DNA of 64,000 bases from positions 62,292 through 126,291 of the forward strand of contig NZ_KB903221.1 of assembly GCF_000379625.1 (NCBI RefSeq). Reading direction: 5' to 3'. The translations under genes and the position numbers were made by a program. This DNA comes from Actinomycetospora chiangmaiensis DSM 45062 (lineage in GTDB: Bacteria; Actinomycetota; Actinomycetes; Mycobacteriales; Pseudonocardiaceae). Positions 39,019-47,389 of this stretch are shown here, piece by piece (the stretch's first letter is position 1; the number at the start of each line of letters is the position of its first letter). A model generated the notes under the pieces. It was not told the origin of the DNA and ran no database searches. It worked only from the letters and a program-made list of their open reading frames with translations.

Positions 39019-39786
39019 CTACTCGTCGATCTGGGCGCGCGCCCGCGGCATCGCGTTGAGCGCGCCACGGGTGATGCCACCGTCCACCGCCAGGGTCTGG
39101 CCGGTGATGTAGGCGGCCCGGTCGGAGCCGAGGAACAGCACGGTCTCCGCCACGTCCTGGGCCGTGCCCAGGCGGCCGAGGGGGACGCGGCCGGAGCGCA
39201 GCCGCCGCACCTCCGAGTCGGCGTAGATCGCGTCGGACATCCCGGCGTCGATGAGGCCCGGCGCCACGGTGTTCACGCGCACGCGATGGGCGCCCCACTC
39301 CAGGGCCATGTGCTCGGTCAGCATCACCACGCCGGCCTTGGACGCGGTGTACGCGCCCGCGCCGGGGGCCGCCGCGAGCCCGTTGATCGAGGAGATGTTC
39401 ACGACCGCTCCCCCGAGCCCCTCGGCGATCATCCGGGCGGCGGCCGCGCGGGCGACGAGGAAGGTGCCGGTGAGGTTCACGTCGAGGGCGGTGCGCCAGT
39501 CCTGCGCCGACAGCTCCAGCAGCGGCCCGAACCGCACCACGCCGGCGTTGTTGACGACGAGGGCCGGGGCCTCGGGCAGGTCCGCGATCGCCGCCGTGAC
39601 GGCGTCGTCGTCGGTCACGTCCACGCGGGAGGGGACGCAGACGTCCCCGATCGCCGCCGCGACCGACCGCACCGCGGCCTCGTCGACGTCCCAGGCCGCC
39701 ACGCGGTAGCCCTCCTTGGCCGCGTGCCGCGCGAGCACCGCCCCGATCCCGCTGCCCGCACCGGTGATCACGGCCCACCTCGTCAC
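39019..39786 (-). CDS. Short-chain dehydrogenase/reductase
   Basis: A 255-residue SDR with all classical motifs: TGAGSGIG (about 8-15), NNAG, ISSINGL with the catalytic serine, YTASK, and ITGQTLAVDGGITRG at the C-terminus. It reduces or oxidises a carbonyl/hydroxyl pair with NAD(P). It is divergent from a metal-dependent amidohydrolase gene and upstream of the TrmB regulator, with which it probably forms an operon. A TAGCGT -10 element lies at 39829-39834 on its strand. Confidence 0.9.
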   Translation of the reverse strand: MTRWAVITGAGSGIGAVLARHAAKEGYRVAAWDVDEAAVRSVAAAIGDVCVPSRVDVTDDDAVTAAIADLPEAPALVVNNAGVVRFGPLLELSAQDWRTALDVNLTGTFLVARAAAARMIAEGLGGAVVNISSINGLAAAPGAGAYTASKAGVVMLTEHMALEWGAHRVRVNTVAPGLIDAGMSDAIYADSEVRRLRSGRVPLGRLGTAQDVAETVLFLGSDRAAYITGQTLAVDGGITRGALNAMPRARAQIDE

Positions 39787-39828
39787 GGATGGCCCCTCTC
39801 GTCGTCATGCGTCGTGGTCGGGGTAACG

Positions 39829-39861
39829 ACGCTAGTGAGCGTCGGTCTCCACGTCTATGGT
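39829..39861. promoter_or_regulatory. Divergent promoters for the SDR and amidohydrolase genes
   Basis: On the minus strand TAGCGT (39834-39829) is a -10 about 40 bases before the SDR ATG. On the plus strand TATGGT (39856-39861) may serve the amidohydrolase at 39923. The two overlap within 35 bases, so one regulator could control both. Confidence 0.4.
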
Positions 39862-39922
39862 GCAGGGGACGCGCGCCCCGACGGGCGGTAGTCGTCAGAC
39901 GGAGCACGACGCGGGAGGCACC

Positions 39923-41275
39923 ATGACGAGCATCCTCATCCGGGGCGGCACCCTGGTCGACGGGACCGGGTCACCCGCACGGGCCGGCGAGGACGTGCTC
40001 CTCCGCGACGGGCGGGTGGCGGCCCTGGGCGCTGCGGCCGGCGCCGGGGCGGACGCCGCGACGGAGATCGTGGACGCGACCGGCCGCACCGTCATGCCGG
40101 GCCTCATCGACGCGCACACGCACCTCACCTTCGGCGAGCCGACCGGCAACGACGAGCTGTTCCACCACCGCACCGAGGCCTACAGCTCCATGCTCTCGGC
40201 CTACAACGCCCGGAAGGTCCTGCGGGCCGGCGTCACCAGCGTGCTCGACGCGGACTGCCTGTGGAACATCGGCGTGGAGCTCCGGGACGCGATCGAGTCC
40301 GGCATCGTCGAGGGACCGCGGATGCGCGCGGGCGGGCAGGCCCTCATGACGATGCTCGGCGGGACCGCGGGCCGCATGATCGCCGACGAGGGACGGACCG
40401 GCTACGCCACGGTGGTGACCGGGCGGGACGTGATGGTCAACGAGATCCGTCGGCAGATTAAGTACGGCGTCGACTGGATCAAGATCATGGTCACGGGCCT
40501 CATCCCCTCGATGAAGGGGCCGGAGGTCAAGGTCTGGAACATCGACGAGCTGCGCACCGTCTGCGACACCGCGCACGAGCTCAACACCAAGGTCGTCGCC
40601 CACTGCCGCAACTCCGACTCGACCCGCGACGCGGCCCGCGCCGGCGTCGACCTGATCTACCACGCCTCCTACGTCGACGACGAGGCGCTCGAGGCCGTCG
40701 TCGAGGCGGGGAGCGCGCTGTGCCCCACGTTCACCCTGCTCGGGAACCTCGCCGACTACGGCGCGAAGATCGGCACCGCGCCGGAGCTGCTCGACGTGTT
40801 CCGCGCCGAGATCGAGGTGACCGCGAAGCAGCTGGCAAAGGCCCACGCGGCGGGCGTCCCGTTCCTCGCGGGCTCCGAGACCGGCTTCGCGGTGACACCG
40901 GTCGGCGAGTGGCACGCCCGGGAGCTCGAGATGTTCGTCGAGTACATGGGCATGACGCCGATGGAGGCCATCGTCGCCGCCACCCGCAATGGCGCCTTCG
41001 CCATGCGCGCCGAGGGCGAGCTCGGGACGCTCGAGGTCGGACGGATCGCCGACGTGCTCGTCGTCGACGGGGACCCGCTGGCCGACGTCCGGGTGCTGCA
41101 GGACCGAGAGCGGATCGTCGAGGTGATCAAGGACGGTCGCCGCATCGATCTCGTGACCCCGATCCCCGAGCGGAAGCAGCGCGCGTCCGACCAGGTCCGC
41201 TTCCTCGCCGCGTGCCCGCTCACCCGCTCGCTCGCCCTCACCGAGGACGACCTCGAGCGGCTCTCGCATGTCTGA
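39923..41275 (+). CDS. Metal-dependent amidohydrolase (imidazolonepropionase-like)
   Basis: A 450-residue protein from ATG 39923, with GGGAGGC eight bases upstream. It has the amidohydrolase layout: a small beta domain with ILIRGGTLVDGTGSPARAGEDVL, the metal motif DAHTHLTFG (His65, His67), DWIKIMVTG with a candidate bridging lysine, VVAHCRNSD and YHASYVDDEAL with metal histidines, and GSETGFAVTPVGEWHARELEMF with the final acidic region. It would hydrolyse a cyclic amide or lactone-like substrate. It overlaps the next amidohydrolase gene by eight bases. Confidence 0.9.
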   Translation: MTSILIRGGTLVDGTGSPARAGEDVLLRDGRVAALGAAAGAGADAATEIVDATGRTVMPGLIDAHTHLTFGEPTGNDELFHHRTEAYSSMLSAYNARKVLRAGVTSVLDADCLWNIGVELRDAIESGIVEGPRMRAGGQALMTMLGGTAGRMIADEGRTGYATVVTGRDVMVNEIRRQIKYGVDWIKIMVTGLIPSMKGPEVKVWNIDELRTVCDTAHELNTKVVAHCRNSDSTRDAARAGVDLIYHASYVDDEALEAVVEAGSALCPTFTLLGNLADYGAKIGTAPELLDVFRAEIEVTAKQLAKAHAAGVPFLAGSETGFAVTPVGEWHARELEMFVEYMGMTPMEAIVAATRNGAFAMRAEGELGTLEVGRIADVLVVDGDPLADVRVLQDRERIVEVIKDGRRIDLVTPIPERKQRASDQVRFLAACPLTRSLALTEDDLERLSHV

Positions 41276-42335
41276 CGGCTCGGTGCTCGACGTCCACGCC
41301 CACGCCGTGCTCGCCGCCTCGGAGGGGGCGGCGGGAGCGGCGGGCCCCGAGCTCGGGACGCTCGACGACGGCACGCCCTTCTACCGGGTGGGCGACTACG
41401 TGCTCCGCGGCGTCCGCTACGCCGGCAGCCCGTTCATGGACGTCGACGTGCGGCTCGCCGCCATGGACGAGGCGGGGATCGGGCGTCAGCTGCTCTCCCC
41501 CAACCCCCTGACCTACTTCGGCGACCTGCCGGTGGCCGACGCCGTGGCCTTCGCGCGGCAGTACAACGACGGGCTCGCCGCGGTCGTGGCCAAGCACCCG
41601 TCGCGGCTGCTGGCGGCGGCGCAGGTGCCGGTGCAGGACGTGTCCGCCGCCGTGGCCGAGGCGCGGCGGGCGGTGCGGGACCTGGGGATGGTGGCCGTGT
41701 ACGTCGACACCGACCCGGCCGGACGGACGCTGGACGACCCGACGCTGGACCCGCTGTACGAGGCGGTCGTCGCGCTGGACGTGCCGTTGTTCGTGCACCC
41801 GTCGCCGATCGGCCCCGACGGCCCGCCCGCCGACCCACGGCTGCGGCGCTTCGACCTCGACCTGCAGTGCGGGTTCGCCTACGACGAGACGCTCGCCGTG
41901 GCCGCGCTGGTCTTCGGCGGCGTGCTCGAACGGCACCCGGAGCTCGACGTGTGCCTCTCCCACGGCGGCGGCGCGGCGGCGTTCCTCGCGGGCCGCTTCG
42001 CGCGGGCGGTCCGGAAGCGGCCGTGGGCCTCGGCGGCGCTGCGCGAGCACGGGTTCGACCACTACTTCCGGCGCCTGTGGTTCGACGTGCACGTGCACGA
42101 CGAGGGCTCGCTGTCGTTGCTGTGTGAGCGGGCATCCCCCCAGCGCCTCGTGTTCGGCACCAACTTTGCGGGCTGGGACTCCGACGCCGACGACACCCCG
42201 TCCGGCCCATGGGCGCAGCAGCTCACCGCGAACGCGGAGCGGTTGCTGCGCCTGTCTGACGACGGGGCCCCGTGCCCGCCGTCTCCGGTGCGAGGTTCAC
42301 GTGGCGCAGCCCCGAAGGCCGCTGGACCTGCCTGA
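41268..42335 (+). CDS. Amidohydrolase 2 family (ACMSD-like decarboxylase/hydrolase)
   Basis: A 355-residue TIM-barrel protein of the amidohydrolase-2 group, like 2-amino-3-carboxymuconate-semialdehyde decarboxylases. The metal motif DVHAHAVL (His10, His12), LFVHPSPIGPDGPP, LSHGGGAAAFLAGRF and VFGTNFAGWDSD appear in order; the usual GSD of the last motif is GTN here. The family core ends at ANAERLLRL; the last 26 residues (SDDGAPCPPSP onwards) are unlike the family and suggest a frameshift or lost stop near 42255. It is translationally coupled to the preceding amidohydrolase. Confidence 0.85.
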   Translation: MSDGSVLDVHAHAVLAASEGAAGAAGPELGTLDDGTPFYRVGDYVLRGVRYAGSPFMDVDVRLAAMDEAGIGRQLLSPNPLTYFGDLPVADAVAFARQYNDGLAAVVAKHPSRLLAAAQVPVQDVSAAVAEARRAVRDLGMVAVYVDTDPAGRTLDDPTLDPLYEAVVALDVPLFVHPSPIGPDGPPADPRLRRFDLDLQCGFAYDETLAVAALVFGGVLERHPELDVCLSHGGGAAAFLAGRFARAVRKRPWASAALREHGFDHYFRRLWFDVHVHDEGSLSLLCERASPQRLVFGTNFAGWDSDADDTPSGPWAQQLTANAERLLRLSDDGAPCPPSPVRGSRGAAPKAAGPA

Positions 42336-42440
42336 TGTAGACCTCGTGCTGGGGCGCGGCCCGGCATCCTGCGCGAGACGTACATGGCGCAGCTCTGGAG
42401 GCCGGCGGACCTCGAGGAGCGACACCGCGCCGGCCCGCCG

Positions 42441-43769
42441 TCAGGAACGGAGCGGACGCCCGGCCGTCTCGCGCAGCGCGAGCACGGCCGGCAGCGAGAC
42501 CAGGGCGAGCACGATCACGTAGAAGGCGCCGACCATCGTGCTGCCGGTGACGCCGCCGAGCCAGGTCAGCAGGTAGGGCGCGGAGCCGCCGAAGAGGGCG
42601 ACCGACAGGTTGTAGGTGATGCCGTGGCCGCTGACGCGGACCTTCGTCGGGAACTGCTCGGTGAGCGCCGCGTTGATCACCGCCGCGTAGGCGCCGGCGA
42701 GCAGCCCGAACAGCACGAGACCGCAGGCGATGAGGCCGAAGGTGCCCGACGTGATGAGCAGGAAGCTCGGGTAGGCCAGCAGGAGCAGCCCGAGCCCGCT
42801 GGTCAGCAGCACGGGCTTCCGGCCGACCCGATCGGAGAGCCACGCGCCGACGACCTCGGCGACGAGGCACGCGGCGAGGGCGATCAGGGACGGCGCGAAG
42901 GCCTCCAGCCCGGACAGCTTCAGGGCTTTCGTCGCGAAGCTCGGGAGATAGCCGACGATCATGTAGAACGACGAGGCGTTGACCGCGACCAGGCAGAACG
43001 CAACGACCAGCAGGCGCCGGGCCGAGCGGCCGGTCACCGCGGCGCGGACCGGGTTGGCGGCCTGGGCGGACTCCTCGCGCAGGGCGAGGAAGAACGGCGT
43101 CTCGTCGAGGCGACGGCGGATGAACAGCCCGATGAGCCCGAGCGGGAGCGCGACCAGGAGCGGGATGCGCCAGCCCCACGACAGCATGGCCTCGGTGGAG
43201 AGCGTCAGCAGCAGGATCCCGGGCAGCAGGCTGCCGAGCAGCGTCCCCACCACCGAGCCGACCGAGATCATCCCGACGAAGAGGCCCCGCCGGTGGGTCG
43301 GCGCGTGCTCCGCGACGAAGGAGACGGCCCCCGAGATCTCCCCGCCCGCCGAGACGCCCTGCACGAAGCGGAGCAGGACGAGCAGGACCGGCGCGGCGAC
43401 CCCGATCGCGGCGTAGCCCGGCAGGAGACCCATCAGCGTCGTCGCCACCGACATGAGCAGCACGGTGAGGGCGAGCGTGCCGCGACGGCCGATGCGGTCG
43501 CCGACCGCGCCCCACACGAAGCCGCCGAGGGGCCGGGCGAAGAAGGCCACCGCGAACACGGCGAGGGCCGAGAGCAGGCCCGTCGTGGGGTCGACCGCGG
43601 GGAAGAACACCGCCGCGAGCGTGGTCGCGAGTACCGCGTAGACGGAGAACTCGTAGAACTCGACGAGCGAGCCGATGACCCCGCCGAGCAGCAGGCGCCG
43701 CACGGCCCGACGGGTCTCCGGGTTCTCGGCCGCCACGTCCGGTGAGGGGGTGGGGTGGAGCGCGGACAT
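42441..43769 (-). CDS. MHS-type major facilitator transporter
   Basis: A 442-residue, twelve-helix transporter starting at ATG 43769. FYEFSVYAVLATTLAAVFFP, DRIGRRGTLALTVLLMSVATTLMGLLPGYA and RFVQGVSAGGEISGAVSFVAEHAP match the metabolite:H+ symporter (MHS) subgroup, with the D-x-x-GRR loop motif. Substrates in this subgroup are organic acids, betaine-like compounds or aromatic acids. It is convergent with the amidohydrolase operon and follows the SDR-ferredoxin-P450 genes in direction. The 105 bases between it and the amidohydrolase stop hold no recognisable gene. Confidence 0.9.
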   Translation of the reverse strand: MSALHPTPSPDVAAENPETRRAVRRLLLGGVIGSLVEFYEFSVYAVLATTLAAVFFPAVDPTTGLLSALAVFAVAFFARPLGGFVWGAVGDRIGRRGTLALTVLLMSVATTLMGLLPGYAAIGVAAPVLLVLLRFVQGVSAGGEISGAVSFVAEHAPTHRRGLFVGMISVGSVVGTLLGSLLPGILLLTLSTEAMLSWGWRIPLLVALPLGLIGLFIRRRLDETPFFLALREESAQAANPVRAAVTGRSARRLLVVAFCLVAVNASSFYMIVGYLPSFATKALKLSGLEAFAPSLIALAACLVAEVVGAWLSDRVGRKPVLLTSGLGLLLLAYPSFLLITSGTFGLIACGLVLFGLLAGAYAAVINAALTEQFPTKVRVSGHGITYNLSVALFGGSAPYLLTWLGGVTGSTMVGAFYVIVLALVSLPAVLALRETAGRPLRS

Positions 43770-43823
43770 CGGGCCTCCCGGAGACGACGTCGTCGGGCGG
43801 GAGGGAGCCTCACCGCGCACTAG

Positions 43824-43864
43824 ACGTTAGGAACCTGACGACGTTCACGTCAAGACCACGTGAA
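43824..43864 (-). promoter_or_regulatory. Promoter of the MHS transporter with overlapping inverted repeat
   Basis: Minus strand: TTGACG (43853-43848) and TAACGT (43829-43824) form a -35/-10 pair with an 18-base spacer. The inverted repeat TTCACGT-caagacc-ACGTGAA (43844-43864) covers the -35, a repressor-like arrangement. Confidence 0.6.
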
Positions 43865-43869
43865 GCCGT

Positions 43870-44616
43870 TCAGAGCAGGCCGGCGTAGGCCCCGCCGTCC
43901 ACGGGCACGGCGGCGCCGGTGACGAAACCGGCGGCCTCCGAGCAGAGGAAGGCCACGAGCGCGGCGCACTCCTCGGGTGTCCCCAGACGACCGGCCGGGA
44001 CCCCGGCGAGCGCCGTGGCCAACGCGTCCGGGTCGGCGTAGACGCCGCGGACGCGGTCGGTGTCGTGCAGCCCCGGCAGCACCGAGTTCACGGTGACGCC
44101 CCGTGCGGCGACCTCACGGGCGAGGGTCCGCAGGAAGCCCGTCGCCCCGGCGCGGGCGGTGTTCGACAGGGCGAGGGTCGGATAGGGCTGTCGCACGCCC
44201 AACGACGTGATCGCGACGATGCGGCCCCACCGCTGCGCGGTCATCGTCGGGACCGCCGCCTGACACATCGCGACGACGGCGAGCAGGCTGCGGTCCAGTG
44301 CCTCGCGGTAGTCGTCGAGCGCCGTGTCGGCGACCCGGCCCGGGCGCGGCCCCGGTCCGTTGACGACGAGGACGTCGAGCCCGCCGAGGCGCTCGGTCGC
44401 CTCGGCGACGAACCCGGCCGCGGCCTCCGGGACGGTCAGGTCGGCGACCGTCCACTCCGTGTCCAGCTCGGCCGCGGCCGCCCGGGCCCGGCCCTCGTCC
44501 GAGCCGCAGAGCAGCACCCGCGCCCCCTCGGCCCGCAGCGCCGCCGCACACGCCCGTCCCAGTCCCGCCGTCCCGGCCGCCACCGCGACCCGCCGTCCGT
44601 GCAGCCCCAGGTCCAT
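43870..44616 (-). CDS. SDR-family protein without the canonical YxxxK
   Basis: A 248-residue SDR-fold protein: VAVAAGTAGLGRACAAALRAEG is the Rossmann entry, VVNGPGPRPG replaces NNAG, and VIPVDGG-type VTGAAVPVDGGAY ends the protein. The catalytic region reads ITSLGVRQPYPTLALSNTARAGATGFLR, where most SDRs have Y-x-x-x-K; the Tyr and Lys positions appear to be Leu and Arg-type residues. This atypical subgroup exists in other bacteria, but activity is uncertain. It is the third gene of the P450-ferredoxin run on this strand, 18 bases after the ferredoxin. Confidence 0.85.
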   Translation of the reverse strand: MDLGLHGRRVAVAAGTAGLGRACAAALRAEGARVLLCGSDEGRARAAAAELDTEWTVADLTVPEAAAGFVAEATERLGGLDVLVVNGPGPRPGRVADTALDDYREALDRSLLAVVAMCQAAVPTMTAQRWGRIVAITSLGVRQPYPTLALSNTARAGATGFLRTLAREVAARGVTVNSVLPGLHDTDRVRGVYADPDALATALAGVPAGRLGTPEECAALVAFLCSEAAGFVTGAAVPVDGGAYAGLL

Positions 44617-44634
44617 GTCCGCCTCCCGGCGAGG

Positions 44635-44862
44635 TCAGTCGACGTCGATCTCCGCGCCGGTCCCGGTGTCCAGGAGCGTGATCGCGCCGGACGGACATCC
44701 CCGCGCCAGGGCGACGGCCGTGTCCGTCGGCAGGTCGGGCGCCCCGGGGACCACCTCGGCGAGCTCGTCGGCGTCGAAGCGGAGGACGTCGGGGCGCTCG
44801 GCGACGCACCGCCCCGAGCTGATGCAGACGTCGGCGTCGACCACCACCCGGGCGCTCGTCAC
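44635..44862 (-). CDS. Ferredoxin, [3Fe-4S] type, P450 partner
   Basis: A 75-residue ferredoxin starting at GTG 44862, overlapping the P450 stop codon. The cluster ligands are CISSGRC at 13-19 and Cys56 in CPSGAI, the C-x5-C...CP pattern of actinobacterial single-cluster ferredoxins. It should deliver electrons from a ferredoxin reductase to the P450 encoded directly upstream. No reductase gene is in the window, so a reductase from elsewhere must serve. Confidence 0.92.
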   Translation of the reverse strand: MTSARVVVDADVCISSGRCVAERPDVLRFDADELAEVVPGAPDLPTDTAVALARGCPSGAITLLDTGTGAEIDVD

Positions 44863-46052
44863 GACGCCCCCAGCAGCACGGGATAGGTCCCCCAGTACGG
44901 ACGTGCGGTGGCCGCGTCCGGCTCCGGCGGCCGCTGCGGATCCCGCCCGACGCCGGCCGCGAAGAGCTGCTGGACGGCGCCGGTCACGAGCCCCGTGAGG
45001 TGCGACGACGGGTCGGTGTCGGGGCGGGCCACGACGCCCGCCGCGAGGTCCTGGCCGATGCACACGTGCATCCCGGCGGCGAAGCTCAGCCCGAAGGGGC
45101 CCACGCCCGGCGGGGTGACGCGGTCGGGGTCGAAGCGCGCGGCGTCCGGCCCGAAGACGGACTCGTCGCGGTTCACCGCGTGCAGGTCGATGACGACGGT
45201 GTCGCCCGTAGCGATCTCGACGCCCGACCGCAGCCGCACCGGCGCGAGGGCCCGTCGGCGCCCGACCGGGCTGGACGGGTTGAGCCGCACCGTCTCGTGG
45301 ACGCACCGCTGCACGAACAGCGGGTCGTCCCACCGGTCCGCCTGGTCGGGATGGTGCTCGAACCACGTGAGCAGGTGGTCGACGGTCCGCACGAACGCGG
45401 TCGCACTCGTGTGCCCGCCCGCGAGGAGGAAGAACGCGACCTCCCGGCGCACGACGTGCCGGGGCAGCCCGAGTTCTTCGCCGTGACGCAGGAGCGTGGT
45501 GAGAACGTCCGCGGGCACCTCGACGGCCTCGCCCGCCGCCTCGGCCGCGAGCAGCTCCCGGCGCCGCTCGATCGACGGCGCCAGGAACTCGGCGTCCCAA
45601 TTCTCGAGGGCCTGCGCGACCGCCGCGACGGTCGCCTCCCGGTCCCCCGTCCCGTGGGCCAGGGTGGCGCCCTGGATGAAGCGCAGCATGTACGCGTGCA
45701 ACCGGTCGGTCTCGGCCGCCGTGCCCTCCGGCCGGTCCACCCCCGCGGTCAGTGCGGCCAGGTTGAGCATCAGCTCGTGCCCGAGGTGCACCAGGTCGAC
45801 CCCGCCGGCCCGCACGTGCGGTGAGAGCGTCCGCCCGACGATGCCCGGGAACAGCTCGCGCTCGTAGCGCTCGAAGACGTCGCGCCGGAACAGCCGGTTC
45901 TCCACCCGGCGGCGATCGCGGTGCTCGGTGCCGTGCAGGTTCACGAGGACGTCGGCCATCACCACCTCGCCCTCGTCGTAGAGGGACTGCCGCAGATACC
46001 GGCTGCGGTAGACGTCCTTCGCGTCGGCGAAGGACCCGACGGTGACGGTCAT
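44859..46052 (-). CDS. Cytochrome P450 (paralogue of the divergent P450)
   Basis: A 397-residue soluble P450. The I-helix oxygen-binding motif AGGHTS is at 211-216, the E-x-x-R pair at Glu253/Arg256, and the haem loop FAAGMHVCIG at 324-333 with Cys331 as axial ligand. It would hydroxylate or epoxidise a hydrophobic substrate with electrons from the adjacent ferredoxin. It aligns along its length with the divergent 398-residue P450 at 46193 (for example both have RRVENRLFRR and TLVH/TLAHG segments), so the pair arose by duplication. The substrate is unknown; neighbouring SDRs and an NTF2-like protein suggest a terpenoid- or steroid-like compound. Confidence 0.92.
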   Translation of the reverse strand: MTVTVGSFADAKDVYRSRYLRQSLYDEGEVVMADVLVNLHGTEHRDRRRVENRLFRRDVFERYERELFPGIVGRTLSPHVRAGGVDLVHLGHELMLNLAALTAGVDRPEGTAAETDRLHAYMLRFIQGATLAHGTGDREATVAAVAQALENWDAEFLAPSIERRRELLAAEAAGEAVEVPADVLTTLLRHGEELGLPRHVVRREVAFFLLAGGHTSATAFVRTVDHLLTWFEHHPDQADRWDDPLFVQRCVHETVRLNPSSPVGRRRALAPVRLRSGVEIATGDTVVIDLHAVNRDESVFGPDAARFDPDRVTPPGVGPFGLSFAAGMHVCIGQDLAAGVVARPDTDPSSHLTGLVTGAVQQLFAAGVGRDPQRPPEPDAATARPYWGTYPVLLGAS

Positions 46053-46078
46053 CGTCCCTCCTCGTTCCGGGTGCCGCG

Positions 46079-46108
46079 ACGCTAGTCGTCAGCGGACTGA
46101 CGCCGCAA
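46079..46108 (-). promoter_or_regulatory. Promoter of the minus-strand P450 with operator in the spacer
   Basis: Minus strand: TTGCGG (46108-46103) and TAGCGT (46084-46079) with an 18-base spacer. The inverted repeat CGTCAG-cgga-CTGACG (46087-46102) fills the spacer, so a bound repressor would block RNA polymerase. Confidence 0.6.
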
Positions 46109-46122
46109 TGAGCCTGCATCCC

Positions 46123-46163
46123 TTCACGGCCGACGCCGCCGTCGTTAATGTCGGAACGCCGAC
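46123..46163 (+). promoter_or_regulatory. Promoter of the plus-strand P450 with inverted repeat at the start site
   Basis: TTCACG (46123-46128) and TAATGT (46146-46151) are spaced by 17 bases. GTCGG-aacg-CCGAC (46150-46163) overlaps the expected transcription start. Its sequence differs from the repeat in front of the divergent P450, so the two genes may answer to different regulators. Confidence 0.5.
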
Positions 46164-46192
46164 CCAGCCGGAAGCGACGGAGCGACGTGTCC

Positions 46193-47389
46193 ATGTCGAC
46201 GATCACCCTCGACCGCTACGCCGACGTCCGCGACGCGTTCCGCCGCCACGAGCTCGCGCAGGCCCTCTACGACGCGGGCGGCGTGGTGATGGCTGACTGC
46301 CTGCTCGTCCTGCACGGCGCGGAGCACCGGGTGCGCCGGCGGGTGGAGAACCGGCTGTTCCGACGAGGCACCTTCCGACACTGGGAACGGGAGTTCCTGC
46401 GCGACGTCGTCGTCGACACCCTGCGCCCCTTCACGACGACGGGTCGCGCCGACCTCATCGAGCTCGGCTACCGAACGATCATGACCCTGACGGCGATGGT
46501 CGCCGGCGTCGACCGGCCCACCGGCTCCGACGCCGAGACCGACGCGCTGTACCGGCTGGCGAAGAAGTTCTCCGAGGGCGCCACGCTCGTCCACACCACG
46601 CGCGACCCGGGCGAGGTGCGGGCCGAGGTGGCGGCCGCCCTCGACGAGTTCGACCGGGTCTTCCTGCAGCCCTCGATCGCCCGCCGCACCGACCTGCTCA
46701 CGCGGCTCGCGGCCGGAGAGATCGAGGAGTCGGCCCTCCCCCGCGACGTCCTCACCGCCCTGCTGCGCCACCGCGACGAGCTCGGTATCTCCGACGACGC
46801 GATCCGTCGCGAGTGCGCCTTCTACCTGCAGGCCGGCTCGCACAGCACCGCCGACGCCTTCAGCCACGCGGCCGACGACTGGTTCGCCTGGTCGGCGCGG
46901 GAGCCCGACGCCGCCACGCGGTCCACGCGGGATCCCGCCCTGCTGCAGGCCTGCGTGTACGAGACGTTGCGCCTGCACCCCGCGAGCCCCGTCGCCCAGC
47001 GCCGGGCCGAGGCGCCGATCGCCCTGCGCAACGGCACCGAGGTCCCCGAGGGCGCCGTGGTCGTCCTCGACATCGCCGCCGCGAACCGGGACGCGACCGT
47101 GTTCGACCGCCCCGAGGAGTACGACCCGACCCGGGTCGTCCCCGCCGAGGTCCCGCGGTGGGGTCACGCCTTCGGCGGCGGCATGCACGCGTGCATCGGC
47201 ACGGAGCTGGCCGGCGGGGTGCCCGTGAGCGCCGCGGAGAACGGCTCCCAGGTCCTGGGCACCGTCACGCTGATGCTCGAGGCCCTGCTCGCCGCCGGGG
47301 CGCGGCCTGACCCGGAGCACCCGGCGCGACGGGACCCGCACTCCGCGCGGGACCACTTCGCGTCCTACCCCGTGCTCCTCGGCCCGTGA
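46193..47389 (+). CDS. Cytochrome P450 (paralogue of the divergent P450)
   Basis: A 398-residue P450 from ATG 46193 (GTG 46187 is possible). I-helix AGSHST at 214-219, Glu257/Arg260 of E-x-x-R, and haem loop FGGGMHACIG at 327-336 with Cys334. Compared with its neighbour, the I-helix acid/alcohol pair is Ser-His-Ser-Thr. No ferredoxin follows on this strand, so it probably shares the ferredoxin at 44635. It overlaps an NTF2-like gene by four bases and is followed by an SDR, giving a likely oxidation-hydrolysis-dehydrogenation sequence. Substrate unknown. Confidence 0.92.
   Translation: MSTITLDRYADVRDAFRRHELAQALYDAGGVVMADCLLVLHGAEHRVRRRVENRLFRRGTFRHWEREFLRDVVVDTLRPFTTTGRADLIELGYRTIMTLTAMVAGVDRPTGSDAETDALYRLAKKFSEGATLVHTTRDPGEVRAEVAAALDEFDRVFLQPSIARRTDLLTRLAAGEIEESALPRDVLTALLRHRDELGISDDAIRRECAFYLQAGSHSTADAFSHAADDWFAWSAREPDAATRSTRDPALLQACVYETLRLHPASPVAQRRAEAPIALRNGTEVPEGAVVVLDIAAANRDATVFDRPEEYDPTRVVPAEVPRWGHAFGGGMHACIGTELAGGVPVSAAENGSQVLGTVTLMLEALLAAGARPDPEHPARRDPHSARDHFASYPVLLGP

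Noticed and set aside
42336-42440. A small gene or gene remnant between the ACMSD-like and MHS genes
   Set aside because: No frame has a start, ribosome binding site and recognisable similarity; left as unassigned.
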